Assembly: GCA_002325825.1 (NCBI GenBank)
Contig: DCSW01000131.1
Coordinates: forward strand, 1-27,086
Length of the DNA stretch: 27,086 nt
Direction of reading: 5' to 3'
From: Collimonas sp. UBA1456
Lineage (GTDB): Bacteria; Pseudomonadota; Gammaproteobacteria; Burkholderiales; Burkholderiaceae_D
Of this stretch, positions 16,638-25,407 are shown piece after piece. The position numbers and the translations under genes are program-made. The notes under the pieces were generated by a model. That model did no database searches and was not told the origin of the DNA. It saw only the letters and a list, made by a program, of their open reading frames with translations. Positions within the stretch are counted from its first letter, which is position 1. Each line of letters opens with the position of its first letter.

Positions 16638-17641
16638 CTTACTCCAGCTCCATGTGGATTCTTGCGCACCGCGTCTGGGCCGCCTGTCTTGGTTGGCTCT
16701 TTCGCCGCCTCAGCTTTGTCGCGGGTGCTCTCGGTCAGGCGACGTTTGTTGCGTATATCATCCTTGCTGTTACTAACCGCCGGCTCATCGTTGGGCCGAG
16801 CCACCGGATTCGGATCGACCAAGATAATCAGCAGTTGGGTGTGGCGATCGATGCCGGCCACCGGTTCGCACACGATATGCGCGAAGACGTCGGTCAATTT
16901 GCTCTCGACCCGAATTACCTTGGCGACAGCCAAACCGGCCGGATAAACGCCATCGATACCGGAAGTCACCAGTAAATCGTCCTTCTGGATATCAGCATTG
17001 GAGGACATGAAGCGCAAATCGAGATAACCGGACTGGCCGCGCCCGTAAGCAATGCTGTGCAAGCCGTTGCGCAGCACCTGCACCGGAATCGCCTGATCCT
17101 TGTCAGTCAGCAGCGTCACTTCGGATGTAAATGGGAAAACGCGGGTTACTTGGCCGACGATACCGGCATCGTCGATCACCGGCTGGCCGGTGGCAATGCC
17201 TTGCTGCGAGCCGCGATCCATGATCACCTTGCGAGCAAACTGGTCGCGCGCGTCGTACAAGATTTCGCTCATCACCGACTTCACTTGCAAGCGCTGCTGG
17301 GCTCCCAACAATTTACGCAGTTGGGTATTTTCGGCCACCAGCAATTGCGCCTGCTGCAATTGCTGGGCGCGCGCACCTTGTTGGCTGCGTAACAGTTGGT
17401 TTTCCTTCTCCACCGTAGATAACGATGAGAAATAATCAACAATTTTATTCGTCGCATCACGCGGCATCAAGGCCACCATCTGCAGCGGATAAAGCGCGGT
17501 GCCAACGGCTTGCCGCAATATTAGTAAAGCATGGATGCGGGAATCGGCAACCAGCAGCGCCAGTGCCAGCAACGTGCATATCACCGCCTTGGCTCGCGCT
17601 GAGGCACCTTGTTTGAAGAGAGGTGGTGGACTATATTCCAT
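16634..17641 (-). CDS. mreC: Rod shape-determining protein MreC
   Basis: A bitopic protein whose periplasmic part activates PBP2 and helps organise the elongasome. The ATG at 17641 gives MEYSPPPLFKQGASA, the usual short basic cytoplasmic end. It is followed by a membrane helix (about residues 18-37), a coiled coil around 75-115 rich in Gln and Leu (ENQLLRSQQG), and the double beta-barrel domain with IMDRGSQQGIATGQPVIDD and VTLLTDKDQAIPV. The last 60 residues are polar and low in complexity, as in other betaproteobacterial MreC proteins. The 335-residue frame is undamaged. It is separated from mreB by about 210 bases, an unusually long gap for this operon. Confidence 0.95.
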   Translation of the reverse strand: MEYSPPPLFKQGASARAKAVICTLLALALLVADSRIHALLILRQAVGTALYPLQMVALMPRDATNKIVDYFSSLSTVEKENQLLRSQQGARAQQLQQAQLLVAENTQLRKLLGAQQRLQVKSVMSEILYDARDQFARKVIMDRGSQQGIATGQPVIDDAGIVGQVTRVFPFTSEVTLLTDKDQAIPVQVLRNGLHSIAYGRGQSGYLDLRFMSSNADIQKDDLLVTSGIDGVYPAGLAVAKVIRVESKLTDVFAHIVCEPVAGIDRHTQLLIILVDPNPVARPNDEPAVSNSKDDIRNKRRLTESTRDKAEAAKEPTKTGGPDAVRKNPHGAGVR

Positions 17642-17682
17642 CAATAACAGACAGATTTGTATTGGTCAGCGACAAGTGGCGT

Positions 17683-17696
17683 CGGCATGCATGCCG
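17683..17696. repeat. 14-base perfect palindrome in the mreB-mreC gap
   Basis: CGGCATGCATGCCG is self-complementary over its full length and lies between mreB and mreC, 42 bases before the mreC start. It could be a protein-binding site or a small mRNA hairpin; no T-run follows in either direction. Confidence 0.4.
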
Positions 17697-17852
17697 CACT
17701 CGCCTTCGTCCCCGCCCGATTGCCGACAGCGGAGTAACCGCGATACAGCATATACGAAAGCGGGTCACATGCACTGATACACCAACCCGGTTGTCGTTGC
17801 CCGGCCTCAAAATCGGCATGCAAAGGTAGGGCGAACGTCGCATCAGCCTGGA

Positions 17853-18896
17853 TTATTCGTACGAAAAAATCGAACCCAGCTTGTCCATCCGCTCCAGCGC
17901 CATGCCGGAACCGCGTACCACGCAGGTCAACGGATCTTCGGCGACGATCACCGGCAAACCGGTTTCTTCCATCAGAAGACGATCCAGATCGCGCAGTAAC
18001 GCGCCGCCGCCGGTCAACATCATGCCCTTCTCGGCGATATCGGCGCCGAGTTCCGGTGGAGTCTGTTCCAGTGCATTCTTGACCGCAGAAACAATATTGT
18101 TGAGTGGATCGGTCAGCGCTTCCAAAATTTCGTTGCTGGAGATGATGAACGAACGTGGAATGCCTTCCGACAGGTTGCGTCCCTTGACCTCCATTTCGCG
18201 CACTTCTGAACCCGGAAAGGCCGAACCGATTGCCTTCTTAATTGCTTCCGCAGTCTGCTCGCCGATCAGCATGCCATAGTTACGGCGGATATAGTTGACG
18301 ATAGCTTCGTCGAACTTGTCGCCGCCGACGCGCACCGAGCCCTTATAGACCATGCCGCCCAGCGAGATGATGCCGACTTCGGTCGTGCCGCCGCCGATAT
18401 CAACTACCATCGAGCCGGTGGCGTCCGACACCGGCAAGCCGGCGCCGATTGCCGCCGCCATCGGCTCTTCGATCAGAAACACCTGGGAAGCGCCGGCGCC
18501 CAGAGCGGATTCGCGAATCGCCCGGCGCTCAACCTGGGTCGAGCCGCAAGGTACGCAGATGATGATGCGTGGCGATGGCTTGAACAGCTTGGTATCATGC
18601 ACCATGCGGATGAACTGCTTGAGCATCTGCTCGGTAACGGTAAAGTCTGCAATCACGCCGTCTTTCATCGGCCGGATCGCTTCAATATTACCAGGAACCT
18701 TGCCCAACATTTGTTTTGCTTCCTTACCGACAGCTTGAATTATCTTCTTGCCGTTAGGGCCGCCTTGCTGGCGAATCGCAACAACCGATGGTTCATCTAG
18801 CACAATACCTTGAGCGCGCACATAAATCAGCGTATTCGCGGTACCCAGGTCAATAGCCAGGTCATTCGAAAAGTAACTGCGTAAAAATCCAAACAT
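17853..18896 (-). CDS. mreB: Rod shape-determining actin homologue MreB
   Basis: A bacterial actin that forms membrane-bound filaments guiding lateral wall synthesis. The start at 18896 (MFGFLRSYFSND) gives 347 residues, the same length as E. coli MreB, with an amphipathic N-terminal membrane helix and a GGAAC ribosome binding site eight bases upstream. Nucleotide-binding motifs are intact: phosphate 1 in DLAIDLGTANTLIYV, phosphate 2 in VVDIGGGTTEVGIISLGG, and the adenosine motif MMLTGGGALLRDLD. The gene heads the mreBCD-mrdA-rodA cluster and is divergent from gatC, with a 253-base shared promoter region between them. Confidence 0.97.
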   Translation of the reverse strand: MFGFLRSYFSNDLAIDLGTANTLIYVRAQGIVLDEPSVVAIRQQGGPNGKKIIQAVGKEAKQMLGKVPGNIEAIRPMKDGVIADFTVTEQMLKQFIRMVHDTKLFKPSPRIIICVPCGSTQVERRAIRESALGAGASQVFLIEEPMAAAIGAGLPVSDATGSMVVDIGGGTTEVGIISLGGMVYKGSVRVGGDKFDEAIVNYIRRNYGMLIGEQTAEAIKKAIGSAFPGSEVREMEVKGRNLSEGIPRSFIISSNEILEALTDPLNNIVSAVKNALEQTPPELGADIAEKGMMLTGGGALLRDLDRLLMEETGLPVIVAEDPLTCVVRGSGMALERMDKLGSIFSYE

Positions 18897-19069
18897 GAAT
18901 TGTTCCAATGCGCAACAATAATGCACTTAAGTAAATTTTTTAGGAGGGTGTCTAGTATCCGGCTCCTGGCAAAGATCGATTACATGCCGGATGGATACAA
19001 CATTCTACCTTATAATTTGACGCAAATTGCGACGTATGGCGCTCAAAATGCTTGCTTTTTCACAAAATT

Positions 19070-19096
19070 TTGACACTTTTTCCATCAGTATATACT
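19070..19096 (+). promoter_or_regulatory. Probable sigma-70 promoter of gatCA
   Basis: TTGACA at 19070-19075 is a perfect -35 element, and TATACT at 19091-19096 a near-consensus -10, about 55 bases before the gatC start. The spacer is only 15 bases, shorter than the optimal 17, so strength is uncertain. Confidence 0.55.
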
Positions 19097-19149
19097 TTCT
19101 TTCTTAACCACACTTTATGTGAGCGCACTCCAGTGCACTACCGAAAATC

Positions 19150-19452
19150 ATGTCATTAGCCCTATCCGACGTTAAACGCATTGCCAATTTAACACGCCTC
19201 GAACTCACTGAAGATCAAGCTGCCTCCACCTTGGATCAGCTGAACGTAATCTTCAGCCTGGTCGAACAAATGTGCTCGATCGACACTACCGGTATCGAGC
19301 CGCTGAGCCATCCGATTGCCGCCATTCGCCAAGGTCTCTCACTGCGTTTGCGAGAAGATGAAGTTACAGAACCAAACCGGCGCGAAGACTATCAGGCAGT
19401 TGCTCCGGCCACCGAAGACGGCCTGTATCTGGTGTCAAAAGTCATCGAATAA
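19150..19452 (+). CDS. gatC: Asp-tRNA(Asn)/Glu-tRNA(Gln) amidotransferase subunit C
   Basis: The 100-residue small subunit that wraps around and stabilises GatA and GatB in the tRNA-dependent amidotransferase. The sequence starts MSLALSDVKRIANLTRLEL, as is typical, and ends with DGLYLVSKVIE, matching the family consensus. The length is normal. It is followed by gatA after 159 bases. The organism presumably depends on indirect Gln-tRNA(Gln) and/or Asn-tRNA(Asn) synthesis, as is common in Burkholderiales. Confidence 0.95.
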   Translation: MSLALSDVKRIANLTRLELTEDQAASTLDQLNVIFSLVEQMCSIDTTGIEPLSHPIAAIRQGLSLRLREDEVTEPNRREDYQAVAPATEDGLYLVSKVIE

Positions 19453-19611
19453 ATTGTTCGGTACGCGTCAGGTTGCATGGGTAAATTTTGCCAGCGCAAT
19501 GCACTGACGACTGGTATCGATGAAATAATATTATGCATGGGCACAAGTGCCTACCCTACACATGCTACAAATTAAACTAGCGAAACTTAAGAATCTTAAA
19601 TAAGAACACTC

Positions 19612-21078
19612 ATGCATACCAAAACACTCAAGCAACTGTCGGTGCTGCTACACGAAAAAAAAATTTCGGCTGAGGAACTTGCAAAACTCTATTTGGCCCG
19701 GATCCAGCAAAGCGACGTCAATGCGTTCCTGCACGTAGCCCAGGAGCTGACGCTGCAGCAAGCACGTGCTGCCGACCAGCGATTGGCTAACAAACACAGC
19801 ACCGCGCTGACCGGCATACCGATCGCCCACAAGGATATTTTCGTCACGCGCGGCTGGCGCTCCACCGCCGGTTCGAAAATGCTGGAAAACTATATCAGCC
19901 CGTTCGACGCCACCGTGGTGGAAAACTTTAACAATGCCGGCATGGTGACCTTGGGCAAGTTGAATTGCGACGAATTCGCGATGGGATCGTCGAATGAAAA
20001 TTCGCATTTCGGTCCAGTCAAGAATCCGTGGGACAACGGCGCGATTCCGGGAGGCTCATCCGGCGGTTCCGCTGCCGCGGTGGCGGCGCGCCTGGCGCCG
20101 GCCGCCACCGCCACCGACACCGGCGGCTCAATCCGTCAACCGGCTGCCATGTGCGGCGTAACCGGCATCAAGCCGACCTATGGCAACGTCTCGCGCTTCG
20201 GTATGATCGCCTTTGCCTCGTCGCTCGACCAGGCTGGCCCGATTTCACAAACCGCTGAAGACTGCGCATTGCTGCTGAACGCCATGACTGCTTTCGATCC
20301 ACGCGATTCGACCAGCCTGGAACGTCAAAAAGAAGATTTCAGCCGTGACCTGAACAACGATCTGAAGGGTCTGCGCATCGGCATTCCGTACGAATATTTC
20401 AGCGCCGGCCTGGCGCCAGATGTCGAGCAAGCGGTACGCGCCGCGCTGTACGAATATGAAAAACTGGGCGCCAAGTTGGTCGAGATTTCGCTGCCGAAAA
20501 CGGAATTGTCGATCCCGGTGTATTACGTCATCGCACCGGCCGAAGCATCGTCCAACCTAAGCCGCTTCGATGGCGTCCGTTACGGTCATCGCGCCGCCAA
20601 TTACAAAGACCTGGCCGACATGTACAAAAAGTCGCGCGCAGAAGGATTCGGCGAAGAAGTGAAGCGTCGCATTCTGGTCGGCGCGTATGTACTATCGCAT
20701 GGTTATTACGATGCTTATTATCTGCAGGCGCAAAAGATCCGCCGTCTGATCGCCGAAGATTTCCAGAATGCGCTGAGCGGCCCAAATCGTCAGTGCGACG
20801 TCATCATGGGGCCGGTATCACCAACGGTGGCGTGGGATCTGGGCGCAAAGGCGAACGATCCGGTCGCCAATTACCTGGCCGATATCTATACGCTATCGAC
20901 CAGCCTGGCAGGCTTGCCCGGCATGTCGATCCCTTGCGGTTTCGGCCAGGGTGAGAAGAATGCGCGGCGACCGGTAGGATTGCAAATCATCGGCAACTAT
21001 TATGACGAAGCCAAGTTATTGAATTTCGCACACCAGTACCAGCGCGTTACCGACTGGCACCTGCGCGCGCCTGACTAA
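19612..21078 (+). CDS. gatA: Asp-tRNA(Asn)/Glu-tRNA(Gln) amidotransferase subunit A
   Basis: The amidase subunit (488 residues) that releases ammonia from glutamine for transfer to mischarged tRNA. The amidase signature triad is intact: Lys74 in GIPIAHKDIF, cis-Ser149 in PGGSSGGSAAA and nucleophile Ser173 in TDTGGSIRQPA. These sit five positions earlier than in S. aureus GatA, consistent with a slightly shorter N terminus. The C-terminal region with LAGLPGMSIPCGFG is normal. A run of nine A at 19655-19663 lies in codons 15-18, an expected slippage site in an otherwise undamaged frame. The weak ribosome binding site before ATG 19612 suggests modest expression or coupling to gatC. Confidence 0.97.
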   Translation: MHTKTLKQLSVLLHEKKISAEELAKLYLARIQQSDVNAFLHVAQELTLQQARAADQRLANKHSTALTGIPIAHKDIFVTRGWRSTAGSKMLENYISPFDATVVENFNNAGMVTLGKLNCDEFAMGSSNENSHFGPVKNPWDNGAIPGGSSGGSAAAVAARLAPAATATDTGGSIRQPAAMCGVTGIKPTYGNVSRFGMIAFASSLDQAGPISQTAEDCALLLNAMTAFDPRDSTSLERQKEDFSRDLNNDLKGLRIGIPYEYFSAGLAPDVEQAVRAALYEYEKLGAKLVEISLPKTELSIPVYYVIAPAEASSNLSRFDGVRYGHRAANYKDLADMYKKSRAEGFGEEVKRRILVGAYVLSHGYYDAYYLQAQKIRRLIAEDFQNALSGPNRQCDVIMGPVSPTVAWDLGAKANDPVANYLADIYTLSTSLAGLPGMSIPCGFGQGEKNARRPVGLQIIGNYYDEAKLLNFAHQYQRVTDWHLRAPD

Positions 21079-21081
21079 AAA

Positions 21082-21587
21082 GTGAAACCCACCATATTAT
21101 CGACCTTGCGCGACAAAGCCCGGCGACTAGGCTACCTGCGGCCGCTTTTGCTTGGAACGACTTTACTGGCGCCGCTCGGCCATGCACAGCAGTTGCAGGC
21201 TAAATTCGGCTGCGACATGACGCGCGATGAAGATGGTGAAAAGGTGATCTACGGCACATACATAAAAGAATTGCGCTGGGAGTCGACACTGTATCGGCCG
21301 ACCTACGACTTCGAATGCAGCATCGATACAAGCGACGATCCGCAAGCATAGGTGTAGCGCGACGGATCGAAAGAAAATTGGAGGATTACGTTGAAAGATC
21401 CTGCGGCGGCACGTCAGCGACGCGGCTACGATTTTTTTCAATTACGGAGTGAATTGCGGTATCCGCCTGCAGCGCGATGGCGATAAGCTGCATGTCATAC
21501 TGGAGCTGTCTGGCGCTGTGCGACTCAAGAGGAAACTTTACGGAACTGTCATTCGACTTAAAAACCGTAAAATGCAGTTACGAATAA
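21082..21587 (+). pseudogene. Secreted protein of unknown function between gatA and gatB, frameshifted
   Basis: A GTG at 21082, three bases after the gatA stop, starts a frame with a basic N terminus and a signal peptide (LRPLLLGTTLLAPLGHAQ). The mature part begins QLQAKFGCDMTRDEDGEKVI. The frame ends at 21351. Further pieces in other frames (FNYGVNCGIRLQRDGDKLHV, then LSFDLKTVKCSYE) end at TAA 21585-21587. Together they suggest an exported protein of roughly 160 residues with conserved cysteines, now split by at least two frameshifts. I do not recognise a family; a similarly placed small gene between gatA and gatB is plausible for the lineage. Confidence 0.6.
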
Positions 21588-21654
21588 AAATAATTGCGGA
21601 ACAAAACTGCTCTGGACAAGTTTAAGAGCCGCTGCCGTGCACCTAATTAGGCCC

Positions 21655-21669
21655 ACAGAGCGACTCTGT
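21655..21669. repeat. Small hairpin flanked by CTAATTAG repeats upstream of gatB
   Basis: ACAGAG (21655-21660) pairs with CTCTGT (21664-21669) around CGA. Two copies of CTAATTAG flank it, at about 21643 and 21675. It may be a regulatory site in the gatB leader; no known operator matches. Confidence 0.35.
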
Positions 21670-21696
21670 CCCCAACTAATTAGATAGGAAATTATT

Positions 21697-23157
21697 ATGC
21701 AGTGGGAAGTAGTGATCGGTCTGGAAACGCATGCACAACTCTCGACCAAGTCAAAAATTTTCAGCGGTGCATCTACCCAATTCGGCGCCTCTCCCAACAC
21801 CCAGGCCAGCCCGGTTGACCTGGCGCTACCGGGCGTATTACCGGTACTGAATCGTGGTGCGGTGGAGCGCGCAATCAAGTTTGGCCTGGCTGTCAATGCC
21901 AAGATCGCACCGCAATCGATTTTCGCCCGCAAAAATTACTTCTATCCTGACCTGCCGAAGGGCTATCAGATCAGCCAGTTTGAGATTCCAGTGGTCCAGG
22001 GCGGCAAGGTTTCCTTCGTACTGGAGAAAGACGGCAAAAGCGAACTACATACCGTACAACTGACGCGTGCACATCTGGAAGAAGACGCCGGAAAATCGCT
22101 GCATGAAGACTACCAGGGAATGACTGGTATCGATCTCAATCGTGCCGGTACGCCGCTGCTGGAAATCGTCACCGAACCGGACATGCGTAGCGCCGCCGAA
22201 GCGGTCGCCTATGCCAAGGCATTACACTCGCTGGTGATGTGGCTGGAGATTTGCGACGGCAATATGCAAGAAGGCTCCTTCCGTTGCGACGCCAACGTGT
22301 CGGTACGCCCGGTCGGACAAGCTGCTTACGGCACCCGCCGCGAAATCAAAAACCTAAACTCGTTCCGCTTTCTGGAAGAAGCAATCAACTACGAAGTGCG
22401 GCGCCAGATCGAGCTAATCGAAGACGGCGGCAGCGTGGTACAGGAAACCCGCCTGTACGATCCTGACAAGAAGGAAACACGCCCGATGCGTAGCAAGGAA
22501 GATTCGCAGGATTACCGCTATTTCCCCGATCCGGACCTGCCGCCGCTGGCGATCAGCCGCGAATGGATCGAGCACGTACGCGCCACGATGCCGGAATTAC
22601 CGGACGCGATGCGCAAGCGCTTCGTCAACGATCTCGGTCTGTCGCAATACGACGCTGCGGTGCTAACCCAGTCGAAAGCAATGGCCAGTTACTTTGAATC
22701 GGTAGCTGCCAAGGTCGGAAAGGAACAAGCTAAGCCTGCAGCTAACTGGTTGATGGGCGATGTCTCGTCGGCGTTGAACCGGGGAAATGTCGACATCGCG
22801 GACATCCCTGTCAGCGCTGCGCAACTGGCGCTGCTGCTGCAACGGGTCGCAGATGGAACCGTCTCCAACAAAATCGCTAAGGAAGTGTTCGGGGCGATGT
22901 GGGACGCTAAATCAGCAAAGGAAAACCTGGCGGACGAGCTCATCGAAAGCAAGGGATTGAAGCAGATTTCCGATAGCGGCGCACTGGAAAAAATTATCTG
23001 TGACGTGCTGGCAACGAATACCAAATCTGTCGAGGAAGTCCGTGCCGGCAAGAAGAAAGCGTTCAACTCACTGATCGGCAAAGCGATGAAGGCAACCAAA
23101 GGCAAGGCCAATCCGGCACAGTTGACCAAGCTGTTGGAGCAGAAATTGTCAACTTAA
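21697..23157 (+). CDS. gatB: Asp-tRNA(Asn)/Glu-tRNA(Gln) amidotransferase subunit B
   Basis: The kinase-like subunit (486 residues) that phosphorylates tRNA-bound Glu or Asp and receives ammonia from GatA. The N terminus MQWEVVIGLETHAQL and the region RKNYFYPDLPKGYQISQFEI are diagnostic, as are HLEEDAGKSLHED and GSFRCDANVSVR. The C-terminal YqeY-like tRNA-binding part is complete, ending PAQLTKLLEQKLST. A good ribosome binding site (TAGGAAAT) precedes the ATG. The decayed unknown gene lies between it and gatA, and a terminator-like hairpin follows at 23169-23192. Confidence 0.97.
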   Translation: MQWEVVIGLETHAQLSTKSKIFSGASTQFGASPNTQASPVDLALPGVLPVLNRGAVERAIKFGLAVNAKIAPQSIFARKNYFYPDLPKGYQISQFEIPVVQGGKVSFVLEKDGKSELHTVQLTRAHLEEDAGKSLHEDYQGMTGIDLNRAGTPLLEIVTEPDMRSAAEAVAYAKALHSLVMWLEICDGNMQEGSFRCDANVSVRPVGQAAYGTRREIKNLNSFRFLEEAINYEVRRQIELIEDGGSVVQETRLYDPDKKETRPMRSKEDSQDYRYFPDPDLPPLAISREWIEHVRATMPELPDAMRKRFVNDLGLSQYDAAVLTQSKAMASYFESVAAKVGKEQAKPAANWLMGDVSSALNRGNVDIADIPVSAAQLALLLQRVADGTVSNKIAKEVFGAMWDAKSAKENLADELIESKGLKQISDSGALEKIICDVLATNTKSVEEVRAGKKKAFNSLIGKAMKATKGKANPAQLTKLLEQKLST

Positions 23158-23168
23158 AAAAGATGACG

Positions 23169-23192
23169 GCATGGGCCACTCTGCGCCCATGC
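23169..23192 (+). terminator. Hairpin terminator after gatB
   Basis: GCATGGGC (23169-23176) pairs perfectly with GCCCATGC (23185-23192) around an eight-base loop, 11 bases beyond the gatB stop, followed by an A/T-rich tract with interrupted T residues. It is a good candidate for the end of the gat transcript. Confidence 0.65.
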
Positions 23193-23331
23193 TGATACTT
23201 TATATTTATTGCGTAATATGGGGCAGAAAAATCGCTGCCGCTATTTTTTAAATGTATGACGTGGCGCTCGTGGGAAAAAAGACCTGCTCACCCTAATTCT
23301 TTCGTCCGACAACGCCCTCACCGAAACCTAA

Positions 23332-23630
23332 CTAACGCCCGGCCTGCGCCTCCGACATCGCACTGACCAACGCCTGGTAATGCTTCAGTGTTTCATCATA
23401 TTTGTCGTTGATGCGCGCCAGCTCGGTAGGCAGCCCATTGCGGTTTTTATAGAGTTCGGTTTCGATATTGGCGGCCTTCAATTGATTGCGCGCATCGGAC
23501 GATCGCCACTGATCGTGCGCCCAGTCGCGTCCTTGCAGGTAAAAATCTGGCCATGCACGAGTAGCGGCGACAAACCCGCAACCATGCACAGCAGCGGCCC
23601 GCGTCAAAAAATTATCGCAATCCGATTCAT
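23332..23630 (-). pseudogene. DUF4124-like exported protein, decayed
   Basis: From the ATG at 23630 one frame reads MNRIAIIF, then TGA, and continues with LLCMVAGLSPLLVHG, IFTCKDATGRTIS and GDRPM. The last part matches the DUF4124 motif found in many small exported proteins of Burkholderiales (usually YTCKDASGRTLTSDRP). After a frame change near 23480 another frame gives ETELYKNRNGLPTELARIND and KYDETLKHYQAL, the helical C-terminal part, ending at 23332. The early stop, the frameshift and the missing middle part show decay. The function of DUF4124 proteins is unknown. Confidence 0.6.
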
Positions 23631-23732
23631 GCCCATAATACATGACATATGCCGACACACTTTTCTATGTTTACAGAACATAGGGAACACCACAACCGCA
23701 GATTGTATGTCGCCATCAAGCCGTGGATCAGG

Positions 23733-24392
23733 CTAGGCTACGCCGTAGCGTTCCCTGTAAGCCGCCACCGCCGCCTTGTGGCGCATCAGTTCCGCATTGG
23801 CGCCGGAAATGTATTCCAACAAATCGTTCAGGTTGCCGATCGAAATCACCGGCATACCATACGATTTCGTCACTTCCTCCACGGCAGAATGGGCCGACAG
23901 CTCAGCATCCTTGCCAGAGCGTTCCATACGATCCAGCGCGATCACTACCGCACACGGCGTGGCCCCGGCTGCACGGATCATTTCCACCGATTCGCTCACC
24001 GAGGTGCCGGCCGAAATGACATCATCGATAATCAGCACCCGGCCCTTCAGTTCAGAGCCGACGATGTTGCCGCCTTCGCCATGGTCCTTGGTTTCCTTGC
24101 GGTTGTATGAAAACGGCACATTGTGTCCTGCCGCTGCCAGCGCCACCGCGGTTGCTGAGGCCAGCGTGATGCCTTTATAGGCAGGTCCAAACAACATGTC
24201 AAATTGCAAACCAGAATCAATCAGAGTGCGCGCATAGAATTGCGCCAGTTGTCCCAGCGCAGCGCCCTCATTAAACATGCCCGCATTGAAAAAATACGGG
24301 GAGGTACGCCCTGCTTTGGTCACAAATTCGCCGAATCGCAGCACCCCGGCCTTGACAGAAAATTCAATAAATTGTTGACGTAAATTGTTCAA
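23733..24392 (-). CDS. pyrE: Orotate phosphoribosyltransferase
   Basis: Converts orotate and PRPP into orotidine 5'-monophosphate in de novo pyrimidine synthesis. The 219-residue product shows FVTKAGRTSPYFFNAG near the start, the flexible-loop region FSYNRKETKDHGEGG and the PRPP-binding motif VLIIDDVISAGTS. The start codon appears to be TTG at 24392 (reading NNLRQQFIEF, the usual N terminus) with GGAA about seven bases upstream; no ATG is available nearby in frame. The gene is undamaged and divergent from the exonuclease gene. A run of eight C (24454-24461) lies in the shared 237-base intergenic region. Confidence 0.95.
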   Translation of the reverse strand: MNNLRQQFIEFSVKAGVLRFGEFVTKAGRTSPYFFNAGMFNEGAALGQLAQFYARTLIDSGLQFDMLFGPAYKGITLASATAVALAAAGHNVPFSYNRKETKDHGEGGNIVGSELKGRVLIIDDVISAGTSVSESVEMIRAAGATPCAVVIALDRMERSGKDAELSAHSAVEEVTKSYGMPVISIGNLNDLLEYISGANAELMRHKAAVAAYRERYGVA

Positions 24393-24629
24393 AATGCGTT
24401 CCAGACGGTTTAAGTTGACAAATTTTGTTGCTATTTTCCTCGCAAAAGCGACGCCCCCCCCATTTTAAATGGAGTTCATCCGATACACAGCAGTAAGTGC
24501 AAATACCGTGCCTGTATCACAGCAATGTTTTGAGCCGCTGGCAGTTATTGCTTCCACGCTGTGCGAGCGGAATCGGTTATCCTTAGGGCCTGCACGTATA
24601 CCCTTCAACTTTTTTCGTATCGTCGAAAT

Positions 24630-25397
24630 ATGCCAAGAATTATTTCCGCCAACCTCAACGGTATTCGCTCAGCAGCAAGAAAAGGTTTCTTCGTGTGGAT
24701 GGAAAAACAATCCGCCGATTTCGTCTGCGTCCAGGAATTGAAGGCACAGGCAGCCGACATGACACCGGAACTCTTGGCCCCGGCAGGCTATGTCGGCCAT
24801 TTCCACTACGCCGAGAAAAAAGGCTATTCCGGCGTCGGCCTGTACAGCAAGCATAAGCCGAATGCCGTGCGCATCGGATTCGGCAATGCCGAGTTCGATA
24901 TCGAGGGCCGCTACATCGAATGCGATTTCGGCTATCTGACCGTAGTTTCCCTGTATTGCCCTTCCGGCTCGTCAAGCGAGGAACGGCAACTCGCAAAATT
25001 TCGTGTCATGGAGGCTTTCCTGCCACATTTTCTAGAACTCAAAGCGAGCGGCCGCGAAGTAGTGATCTGCGGCGACTGGAATATCGCGCATCAGGAAATC
25101 GACTTGAAGAACTGGAAAGGCAACAAGAAGAATTCTGGCTTCTTGCCGGAGGAACGCGCCTGGCTGACACAGCTATTCGATGAAGTCGGCCTGGTCGACG
25201 CCTTTCGCAAGGTCGATAAGCGGGATGAGCAATACACCTGGTGGAGCAACCGTGGTCAAGCCTGGGCCAAGAACGTCGGCTGGCGTATCGATTATCAGAT
25301 CACCACACCCGGCATCGCGGCACAGGCGCACACGGTTAACATCTACAAAGATGAGCGCTTCTCCGACCACGCGCCGCTGACTATCGACTACGCGTAG
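24630..25397 (+). CDS. xth: Exodeoxyribonuclease III (AP endonuclease family)
   Basis: A Mg-dependent nuclease of base-excision repair that cuts DNA at abasic sites and removes 3' blocking groups. The ATG at 24630 gives MPRIISANLNGIRSAA, the classical N terminus, and 255 residues in total. Active-site residues are all visible: Asn8/Asn10 region, Glu36 in CVQELKAQ, Asp149 and Asn151 in CGDWNIAH, Asp221 in WRIDYQ, and Asp246-His247 in FSDHAPL. No clear Shine-Dalgarno is present. The gene ends a few bases before the convergent amidotransferase pseudogene. It lies divergent from pyrE as in several Burkholderiales. Confidence 0.95.
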   Translation: MPRIISANLNGIRSAARKGFFVWMEKQSADFVCVQELKAQAADMTPELLAPAGYVGHFHYAEKKGYSGVGLYSKHKPNAVRIGFGNAEFDIEGRYIECDFGYLTVVSLYCPSGSSSEERQLAKFRVMEAFLPHFLELKASGREVVICGDWNIAHQEIDLKNWKGNKKNSGFLPEERAWLTQLFDEVGLVDAFRKVDKRDEQYTWWSNRGQAWAKNVGWRIDYQITTPGIAAQAHTVNIYKDERFSDHAPLTIDYA

Positions 25398-25407
25398 CCA
25401 AGCCTAA

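Noticed and set aside
18352..18738. Plus-strand frame antisense to mreB
   Set aside because: Shadow of a highly conserved gene; no independent evidence.
18897..18926. Extended N terminus for mreB
   Set aside because: The standard 347-residue MreB starts MFGFL at 18896 with its own ribosome binding site.
19453..19611. Possible tRNA or small RNA between gatC and gatA
   Set aside because: No cloverleaf, T-loop motif or terminator was found.
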